Assembly: GCF_901709675.1 (NCBI RefSeq)
Contig: NC_051087.1
Location: forward strand, 13,517,384-13,581,383
DNA: 64,000 bases
Reading direction: 5' to 3'
Source: Syngnathus acus
Lineage: Eukaryota; Chordata; Actinopteri; Syngnathiformes; Syngnathidae
The position numbers and the translations under genes are program-made. The stretch's first letter is position 1; every line of letters starts with the position of its first letter. Below the pieces are notes generated by a model. It worked only from the letters and a program-made list of their open reading frames with translations. It did no database searches and was not told the origin of the DNA. Shown in pieces: positions 52,285 to 63,300 of the stretch.

Positions 52285-54263
52285 GTTGGTTGGTTGGTTG
52301 GTTGGTTGGTTGGTTGGTTGGTTGGTTGGTTGGTTGGTTGGTTGGTTGGTTGGTTGGTTGGTTGGTTGGTTGGTTGGTTGGTTGGTTGGTTGGTTGGTTG
52401 ATTGAAACAACAAAATACACGTGAAACATTTAGTTATACTATCATATCGTATCTGTCACTACCGCATCCATTTGATGTAACACGACACCAAAATTAGCGT
52501 CATAGATCACAAACTGAAAAAGCTCATACGTGAATTTGCAAAATAGTGGATCTCCAGTGTTTGCTGGGAATAGGGACTAGAACAGTCTGCCATTAGAAAG
52601 CCTTTCTGCTTCAACGTTTTTGTCTTTGTGTTAACGTGTTGTCTTAATATGACATATTCTCTTAAATGTTTTTTTCTGGTAATCACTGTACCTGATCCCT
52701 TTAGCATCCTGTAACATGGCAGCCATCGAAAGAGGGCGATCATCTGATTGGACGCATCACGCTAAGCAAGAGATCAGCCATGCCACGAGAAGCTGGGTCA
52801 CTCCTGGGCCTAAAAGTAAGCAGTGCATGCAGTAATATGTACTAAATGGTTCAATCGGACGATTGATTGATTGATTGATTTAATAGTAGGCCAAGATTGA
52901 ATGTAAACAAAAGTATACATAAATTGTTGAACACTATTGTTAAACCTCAAAGTGGTGAGCGGCTTTTTCTGCAATCATCATTACTGTAAGTGTAGATGGC
53001 AATGAACATTCTTTCTTGTGTACTAACATGCAAATGCATGTACTCACGAATACTACGCTTCTCTAATTTGCTGGTACATTGTTACTTAGTCTGTAAGGGT
53101 GGAAAATGTAGGCCACAAAAACACATAATTCCACACAGAATCTCTGCCTTGAAGATATGAGGCCGCCATATTCTTAGCAAAGCCAAAAGAAATTCCTAAA
53201 AACGTCTGTCTTCCCTGATTTTAAGAAGCTACATGCAAAACGGCATTGTTAAAGATTTGAGAGCATGACAGACAAGTTAGTGATTTATTACTCGTTCAAA
53301 CGACTTTGTTTCATTTAGTATCATTTTGTTTAAAGAGTATAAATTTAATGACAAGCAAGCTTATTACCCAATTGCCAAGAGAAGTCACCCACTTACTAAA
53401 TAGCTGTGTGGAATCATCAATATGACCTGCATGACCATCATCAATGTGACCTACATGACTATACTATTAAAAGCACACTGCATATTAATCTAAATAACAA
53501 TAAAAAGTTGCTTTAGCTGGGACAATACACATTTTGAGTATTTCAACATGTTTACATAGTATAATCAACTTTAGACCCAAAACATGTGTTTTTTTAGGGG
53601 GTGTTATGGGATTCCGTTGGCACCGATTTGTTGGACTGGCCCATTCATTTTATGTGTGTATTGTGATGTACAGAATATTTATACATACACATACATAATC
53701 ATAAGCATGTATGTGTATGTAGACCTGTATGAATGTACAGTATGTATAACCATTAATTTGAGGTGATGATGATGCATTTTTTTTGTAACACTTTGCCAAG
53801 GCATGGGATTGGGACTTGGTATCAGTAAAATCACTGACTCGAATACAAAAAAACATTACAGGCCAGACAGTACCAGGGTTGTTCATAAACTACAATGAGA
53901 GATGTACACATTTGGAAAAAAACAAAGCCACAGTGCAACTGACATCTTAACTGATTAGATGCGTGGTTTAAATGTGAAGCGCCCAGCACCCGCCAGCCAA
54001 GGGAATGCCCATTTAGCAGATGTGCTCTGGCACTAAAACTGTCAGTACCTCTAACCTTCTGATCCTAAACTCGTCCTTGAACTCACCCATAAGGGAAAGG
54101 CATTTATAATGTTAATTGTGTCTTTAGTGACAGTCCTTTTATTTGTGTAGGTTGTAGGTGGGAAGATGACAGAGACTGGAAAACTTGGAGCCTTCATCAC
54201 CAAAGTAAAAAAAGGAAGCCTGGCAGATGTCGTGGGACATCTAAGAGCAGGTGAGCAGGTTTA

Positions 54264-54303
<40 letters not shown>

Positions 54304-54317
54304 ATATATATACATAA

Positions 54318-54360
<43 letters not shown>

Positions 54361-57300
54361 AAAATAAACATTCAGGAAAAAAAAATCATTATTCACGTTC
54401 CTGTTCATGCAATCTTTGTTCCAGGTGATGAGGTGTTGCAGTGGAATGGGAAGTCATTGCCAGGAGCAACCAAGAAAGAGGTGTACAACATAATTCTTGA
54501 ATCAAAAGCTGAGCCTCAAGTGGAACTAGTTGTTTCAAGACCCATAGGGTAAGACTGGCTTCATTAATGTGTAAGAATCATTCTATTTGGAAACAAATCT
54601 GACGTCTGATATTTTTTCATTTCTCCTTCCTTTATCTGAAAGCTCTATTCACCGAATTATGTCCAAAAACCTCTTGAGAAAAGTTTATAAAGCATATCAG
54701 TAAGTAGTGTCAAATTTAATTGGTAGACCCTGTCCCCTTCAACTTACCTTAAATACTTTAAATGATTGAATTTCCCCTATCATTGTTTTCCTGCTTTTTC
54801 CCACCATGTTTAACATACATACCCACATACATACATACGCACATATGTACATACGTACATACGTACGTACGTATACATACGCTCACACACGCATGCATGC
54901 ATGCACGTATGCACGCATGCACACATACATACTACATACATACGTACGTACGTACATACATACCTACGTACATACCTACATACCTACATACCTACATACC
55001 TACATACATACATACATACATACATAGGCGCAAAATAAGTGACATGCCATTGCAGTTCGCCAAACAAAATTTGCAGTTTGCACCTCATCAAAACACACTG
55101 AATAGCAAAATTGAAAATCAAGCACGGTCCCAAAAAGTATCACACGTGCATCTTTCACAACATTGACTGCAGGTACCCGGAGGTCGAGGCTCGAATAACA
55201 TCTTAATTCTCACCTAGCTGGCGAGTAACAAGCTTTGGCTGGCTACTCACGCAGCTATGTTGTGGAGTTGCTCCTCTTACCGTCCCATATGCAACAGTAC
55301 AAGCACAGACAGATAAACAGCGTGGTGAGATCAAAACATTGTAGGACAATATTGCCAGGCCAAAAAAGATCAGAATGTGGAGCAAGGAAGTTGGGCGTAC
55401 GTACGTATATTGACCAGTTTGCAGCTTTTTAACTATCAAAGATAGCATTTAATAGCCGAAGTAATTACACATTCACCGATTATCCAATTGACTAGCGATG
55501 TTCAAATATTTTTTTAAAGCCTCTATCCCACTGAGTGGTGAACAATTGTGAGTGTTTTTGAAGGCAACGAATGTTGCATTCTCGCCAGGGTTTGCCAGGG
55601 TTCATTCAAAGTCGCAAATGTTCGCTCGACTTTTCCTTCGACAAAAAACACTCCAAAACAGTTGCCGAAGGTTTGTGAACTTGAACGCACCAAGATGAAC
55701 TCTGATATGAACAAATATTTTTCTACCTTTTCCAACAGTCACAATTGTTCGTCCCTCAGTGGGGTTGGGGCTTACAACATCGGTCGTTGAGTGCACTTTT
55801 CACGGAATGTATTCGACTTTGCACAGCAAAATAGCAGAGAAATTAAAACAAAGTCTGGGCTTTTGAGAGAAAATCTATTTGTTATACTCAACCAGAAAAC
55901 GTAATTAGGTTACTGTAAAATACGCCTTTGGTCAACTCGGAGGAGTGGCTTATAAGGTTAAATTAGTGCATAGTAAATAGATATAGCATCGATAGTGGTA
56001 TTCCATTATTTTCACAAAAGAATTCTGAGTGTTACTTTTTGATGCCTGCACAATAAATGTTCTCAAAATTACATTATTTTTTAATCAATTTTGCTTTGAG
56101 CACTGTGAATTGAAAAAATTATAACCTTCGATTATATAAAAAAAAGAAAATCTGTTGTTCATTCATTATATTGACATATTTTTATTGTTTAATAAAACGT
56201 GTCAGATCTCTGAGATTAACCAGAAAAAAATATGATCTACAAAATTAGAAGGTGGCACCTCAAATAAAGTCATTGCTTCACAAAACTGCTCCACAAAGAA
56301 CAAACAAAGAAAAAACGAGCCTCGTACATACATGCAACTGTTGCTTGTCTTTCAATTGGTACTTGCTCGTTGAGAGATGACGGACGTTGGGGAATTTCTA
56401 CTTTTCACAGGGACATTCCTAGAATCCCAGAGTCATCGCATCCTCCTCTTGAATCTAGTAAGTATCCTATATTTGTATTTCTTTTTTTAAATCATGAACT
56501 AGGATGTTTAAACATTTGTCTGTTTAAAGAAGCCTCCAAGCAAAATGTCAACTTTTTTTTAATGTTTACTTTCTAATCTTGGAGTGCCTGTTTTACATCA
56601 TATGGTATTGTACTTACCAACATTTAGCAGGTTCTAGTTCCTTTGAGTCACAGAAAATGGATCGGCCATCTATATCAGTGATGTCCCCAACAAGCCCAGG
56701 TACCCTCAGAGACCTTCCTCTGGTGCTGCCTGGACAACTGTCGGTAAATACTTACACCAGGGACATAAATAAACCAATACATCATCTTAATTATGTATAC
56801 TGACAGAGATTAAATGCCTCCAAATAACCTTATAGGTAAAACTGTGGTATGACAAAGTAGGCCATCAGCTCATCGTCAACGTCCTTCAAGCCATAGACCT
56901 GCCATCCCGACCGGATGGACGACCTCGGAACCCATATGTTAAAATGTATTTCCTGCCTGACAGAAGGTAAGGACTGCAAAGACACCATGACACAATTTCA
57001 TATAAGGAAAGCGTGGGTCATTGAACAACCGATCAAGCAAAGCTTTCGTCTGTTAGAGTAGTGATTCAATTGAGAAATTCGTGTCTATAAACGTTCTCTC
57101 CGTGTTCTCTAAGAGCACTATGGCTTGCTTTAATATTCCTGTACTCCCGAAGTACCCTCCACAGAACTTCCCGAGGGACACGATCGAACACCTTCTCCAA
57201 GTCCACAAAACATGTGGACTGGTTGAGCGAACTCCCATGCACCCTCGAGGATCCTGCCGAGGGTATAGAGCTGGTCCACTGTTCCACGGCCTGGACGAAA

Positions 57301-60300
57301 ACCACACTGCTCCTCCTGAATCCAAGGTTTGACCTCCTGACGGACCCTCCTCTCCAGCACCCCTGAATAGACCTTACCAGGGAGGCTGAGGAGTGTGATT
57401 CCTCTGTAGTTGGAACACACCCTCCGGTAACCCTTCTTAAAGAGGGGAACCACCACCCCAGTCTGCCAATCCAGAGGCACCGTCCCTGATATCCCCGCAA
57501 TGATGTAGAGGCGTGTCAGCCAGGACAGCCCCACAACATCCAGAGCCTTTAAGAACCCCGGACGGATCTCATCCACCCCCGAGGCCTTGCCTCCGAGGAG
57601 TTTTTTAACTACCTCAGTGACTTCGACCCCAGAGATTGGAGAGTCTCCAGGCCCTGCATCCAAAATGGAAGGCGTGTCGGTGGAATTGAGGAGGTCTTCG
57701 AAGTATTCTCCCCACTGAATCACGACGTCCTGAGTCGAGGTCAGCAGCACGCCATCTCCACTGTAAACAGTGTTGACTGCTTCCCCCTCCTGAGACGCCG
57801 GATGGTGGACCAAAATTTCCTTAAAGCTGTCCGGAAGTCATTCTCCATGGCCTCGCCAAACTCCTCCCACGCCCGGGTTTTTCCCCCGGCAACCGCCGAA
57901 GCCACGTTCCGCTTGGCCATTTGGTACCGGTCGGCTGCCTCCGGAGTCCCACAGGCCAAAACGGCCCAATAGGACTTTCATTTTGACGGCATCCCTTACC
58001 GCCGGTGTCCACCAGCGGGTTCGGGAGTTGCCGCCACGACAGGCACTGACCATCTTACGGCCACAGCTCCGGTCAGCTGCCTCAACAATGGAGGCACGGA
58101 ACATGGTCCACTCGGACTCAATGTCCCCAGCCTCCTCCGGGATGTGGGAAAAGCTCTGCCGGAGGTGGGAGTTGAAGCTCTTCCTGACAGGGGATCCTGC
58201 CAGACGTTCCCAGCAGACCCTCACAGTACGTTTGGGTCTGCCAGGTCGGACCGGCATCTTCCCCCACCATCGGAGCCAACCCACCACCAGGTGGTGATCA
58301 GTTGACAGCTCCGCCCCTCTCTTCACCCAAGTGTCCAAAACATGTAGCCGCAAAGCCGATGACACGACTACAAAGTCGATCATCGAACTGCGGCCTAGGG
58401 TGTCCTGATGCCAAGTGCACATATGGACACCCTTATGCTTGAACATGGTGTTCATTATGGACAATCCGTGTCGAGCACAGAAGTCCAATAATAGAACACC
58501 GCTCGGGTTTAGATCGGGGGGGCCGTTCCTCCCAATCACGCCCTTCCAGGTCTCACTGTCATTGCCCACGTGAGCATTGAAGTCACCCAGCAGAACGATG
58601 GAGTCCCCAGAAGGAGTGCTCTCCAGCACTTCTTCGAAGGACTCCAAAAAGGGTCTGAGCTGCCGTTTGGTGCATAGACGAAAATGCCCATTTTGCTACC
58701 TTTACCAACAGTCGCAACAGTTTGCCCCTCAGTGAGATAAAAGCTTTCAAATTCAGTGCATTTGATACACGTCAATGACGTTTTGTCATCTTTAGCAGAT
58801 GTCGCCATCAAATCAAGACATTGAGGAGCGTTACCCCAAATTATTTGTACCACTTCAGGAGGTAGACGGGTCATCTAGTAACTAAAGGCTGCCCGAATTG
58901 CATTGTGTTCACGTCATTGTGTATTTGGCCAAGACACTTCACCCACCATGCCTTCTGTGTCACTAAACTGGTGTACGTCAGGTTGTGAATGTTTGGTGAT
59001 AGTATGAGGGGCTGTAGGGCAGGCGCATAACGGCACCAATGCTTCCGTCAGCCTGCCTCAGGGCAGCTAAGCTATGAAGTAGTCCATCAGCAGTGTCAAT
59101 TTGTGAGTGCATGAATAACATATCCATTGTGAAACATCTCATGTCCAGAAAAGCACAATATAAATCTCATGCGTTATTGTTATTATTACTGCGCCCCATC
59201 TGACCCACGACCATAATGAGGACAAGCAGTATCCAAAATGAAGGGATTGAGGTGTCTGACCAACTTTGGTTGTATTTCTGGCCTTTTTGTTCGTTTGCCA
59301 TCTTTTTTCTGTTGTGTTTTGCAGTTAAACTACAGCTGAAGATCAATTTTACCCGCTTCGATTCTACGTGACTTTTTGTCTAATGCGGTTTGGTCATGGA
59401 CCAATTCTTTTTGTCGTAAACGCATTTTCAAGTAGTATTATAAATGGCCGATATAAAGACCATACAAAGGTAAATGACTAGCACGTAAACCTTAGCGCTA
59501 GTGATTTAATTTCTGTGACTAATTTAAAGGTGTTTGATAAAAAGTAGTCGGGCTGTTTGCTCTTTATCACTGTTTATTACAGTGTTACAGATAGCTAAGA
59601 CTGTTTTTTGATTCGGAAAGGGGGAAGTTAGCGGAAGCACCTCATCCACACAGTCACTCACAAATCTAAGAACGTGGCCAGACACTAGCAGAATAAGTGG
59701 CAGCTTTATTCTCTCTTCCATCCAATTCGCATGGCGTCAAAATAACTTAATCAGTCCACCTGATATTGTCATCTGCGTATTGCTTGTCTTTTAATATAAA
59801 TGTCAATGACTTAGATGTAGGGGGGAGCCTTCACGGTGCCGAACGGCGAACAGACCCCTTAGCTGCCCAACAACATGCCTGATGTAAATTAATGTGACAA
59901 AGGACCCCTTCGGTTGCCTAAAAACATGCCTTTCTAAAAGAACAAGACAAGTGCCACTACCTTCAATATAACGCGCTTTCGGGTTAACACGAATTCCAAA
60001 AATTTTTACCCCAAAGTCGAGCCTTCGCTGTATATATGACCATAGCAATATTAATCTTTCTGTTCCAGTGACAAAAGTAAACGTCGGACTAAAACCGTGA
60101 AAAAGAGCGCAGAGCCCAAGTGGAATCAGACATTCATATATTCACATGTTCATCGGCGAGACTTTCGTGAGCACATGCTGGAGATCACCGTCTGGGACCA
60201 ACCAAGGGTCCAGGAAGAGGAAAGTGAATTCATGGGTGAGGTAGGTTTGAGGTTCACCAACCAAGTCTTTTTTAATTGGTTTACCACTCCCTGAACTGTT

Positions 60301-63300
60301 TCATGGTCACAGCTAACTAATCTATGCTCTATTACATGTATATAAGCTCCTTGAGGGCTATTAGTGTCTTTAATTTTTTCTATGTTCCTTTTCTCAGATC
60401 CTGATAGAGTTGGAGACCGCCTTGTTGGACGACATTCCTCACTGGTATAAACTCCAGACACATGATGTGTCCTCAATACCTTTGCCTCAGCCATCCCCAT
60501 ACCTTCCGCGCAGACACGTCCATGGAGACAGCCCAAGCAAGAAACTACAAAGTATGTCTTTCAACAGTCTTATGTCGGCTTGAGAACCCAAAGTATGCTT
60601 GAGTGTGGGGTCTTAGCTTTTATTCTATGACAGTGTTGATTTGTCTCTTGGTGCACAAGATGCAGACCCTCCGATCTGATCGTCTTTTGTATGTGTGTGC
60701 GTGAGTACAGGGTCACATCGCATCATTGATACAGAGTTTGATGATGGTTTGATGATAATGACTAAAGGTGGGTTGGGGGCATGGTTACTACATGTGTCCT
60801 TCTAGCAGCCTATGGGCACCCAGCACTGGGTGAGAGAACAGATTATTGCCCCCTTAAACTCTGAAATCCACAACTTGCTCCGAAATCTTTATTAACATAT
60901 CGTTGTATTTCTATTGGACTGATAGTGTATGTTATTTTGGCTGTAGATTAATAGTGTATGTACTGTATTTCAGGGGCTACAGTAAAAAGTTCTCCTCCTC
61001 TGCTGACTGTAGAATCACCTGTCACATTAAGTGCATGTAGAACTGTAGCTTTAGTTCACTGCATTCCACTAAGTCTACTGTCATTGATCCGCATGCCTCA
61101 AATATCTAACACATATATATATATATATATGTGTCGCTCTGAATTGGTAGAGTGGGTCATCCAGTGATCGCAGGGTCACCGGTTTGACTCCCAGCTTCGA
61201 CTGTGAGAGTGTTGAATACACTGAACACTAGTTTACTCCCAGTGGGCCTGCCAGCACCTTGCAGCAGCTGCCCATTAGTGTGTGAATGGGTGAGTTTGAG
61301 GCTTTGAGTGCTTTATATATAAGTGCACTACCATATACTTACACAGGTAGGAAGGGTTAAGATGCCTCGGGTGGCATAGCAGCTTGAGAAAAGTAATAAA
61401 AAAAGAACATTTCACCAGCTATGATAACTTCAGATACAGCTAAGCCTCGATTTTACGCACTTCAATTCTATATGACTTTCTATCGAGGTTTGGTCATGGA
61501 CCACAATTCTTTTCATGATAAATCAATTTTACTACTAACCTTAAAACATTTGGAAAACAACACGCAACCACCACAGAGACGGCGATCGATAAGGACTGTT
61601 ATGCTAATGCTGTTTATGCTAATAGGATAGGACGTCCCGACATGATCGCTACCCGTAAATGGTTAGAAACTCAGGACATGGACTCCATCAAAGTTATGCA
61701 TCTTTAAGACATCCTAGATTTTGCAAGGCAGCAACGGACTAAAGCTGTAAAGCAAAAAGACATAATGGACTACCGTATTTTCCGGACTATAAGTCGCTCC
61801 GGAGTATAAGTCGCACCAGCCATACAATGCAAAATAAAGAAGAAAAAGATATACTGTAAGTAGCACTGGAGTATAACTCCCATTTTTGGGGGAAATTTAT
61901 TTAATAAAATCCAACACCAAGAACAGACATGTCATCTTGAAAGGCAATTTAAAATAAAAATAGAATTGGTAACAACAGGCTGAACGGTACGGTATGCTAA
62001 CGTTACATAAACACATAAACAAGGAACTGAGAACGTGCCTGATGTAACATATTAAGAGTTATTCAAATATCTATAGCATAAATAACATGCTAACAAGTTT
62101 ATTGATCCATCCGTAAACTGGGCCGTGGAGCAGTATTCCAACACGATAACGGCCCCAAACACACCTCCAAGACGACCACTGCTTTCTTAAAGAAACTGAG
62201 GGTGAAGGTGATGGACTGGCCAAGCATGTCCCCAGACCTAAACCCTATTGAACATCTGTGGGGCATCCTCAAACGGAAGGTGGAGGAGCGCAAGGTCTCC
62301 AACATCCACCAGTGATGTCATCATGGAAGAATGGAAGAGGATTCCAGCGGCGACCTGTGAAGCTCTGTCGAACTCCATGCCTAAAAGGGTTACGGCGGTG
62401 CTGGAAAATAATGGTGGCCACACAAAATATTGACATTTGGGTCCAATTTTGACATTTTCAGTTGGGGTGTACTCACTTTTGTTGCCAGCATTTTACACAT
62501 TCATTGTTGTATTTTGAGTTACTTTGAAGTAACAATACATTTACTTTGCTATCCAAGCTCTACAGTGACTACTTAACGTTGTCTCAAAGTGTCATTTCTT
62601 CAGTGTTGTCTCATGACAAGATATAATCAAAACATTGCAGAAATGAGAGGGGTGTAGTCACTTTTGTGAGATACTGTATATCTCACAAAAGTGACTACAC
62701 TTTTGAGAGTTATTTTTTATTACTCTCTTTTTTAACATTCGATGAGCGTGGTTTTGTTGTAATAATACAATGTCTATGAGTTTTGGGTTTTGATGTTTGA
62801 GTCCAAATACACTTTTGTCGACTTCTTATAATTTTTAATAATTATATTGTATTAATATACACCCAGAACAATGATGTTATTCCCCAAATACGAACACGTG
62901 TATCTTAGTACATATTTCCATACTGCAATGTCCCAAAACACTTGTATGCATGGCTCTGACTTTTTTCCCCTTCTAAGACTTTCTAAATAACGCACTTTCT
63001 GGGTTAACGAGATTTCCAAATTCTGGACCCCAAAGTCCGCGTAAAATCGAGGCTTAGCTGTAATGGAAAAATGGTCAATATTTAGTCCCTAAATTGAGAG
63101 CGATGTGAGTGTCTGAGATGAACATAATCCTCCACAAAATATCCTGGAATAAACATATGGTTGAGTAGGGTAGGCTTTAACCATTGTTGCTACCTTAGGA
63201 AAGGCTCCAGACTCTTACAACCCCTGCTGCATGTCACATCATTTCAGGTTAAAGCAAGTAATTTACCACTTATCTCACAGAAAATTGTAGTAAAAGCTAT

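Larger units (their letters stand above)
61437..63060. mobile_element. TA-flanked Tigger-like element, family J copy 2 (1624 bp), with nested insertions
   Basis: Left end CAGCTAAGCCTCGATTTTAC then GC, and an exactly inverse right end: 22-bp perfect inverted repeats. TA at 61435-61436 and 63061-63062. The subterminal sequence matches copy 1. It contains a family A fragment (61773 on) and a Tc1 fragment, so it was later a landing site. The CAG…CCTCGATTTTACGC layout with repeated CTTCGATT-like motifs resembles Tigger ends. Confidence 0.85.

Noticed and set aside
54762-55166. 134-aa ORF rich in HTYI repeats
   Set aside because: Translation of the CATA/CGTA microsatellite.
57983-58297. 104-aa plus-strand ORF in rims1 intron 11
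   Set aside because: Antisense of the LINE endonuclease region.
60974-61100. [23 protein letters not shown] after a TATTTCAG acceptor-like site, a possible rims1 exon
   Set aside because: The polypyrimidine tract is poor, the only phase-matching donor (GCAT/GTAGAA) is weak, and the peptide does not match RIM proteins that I can recall.
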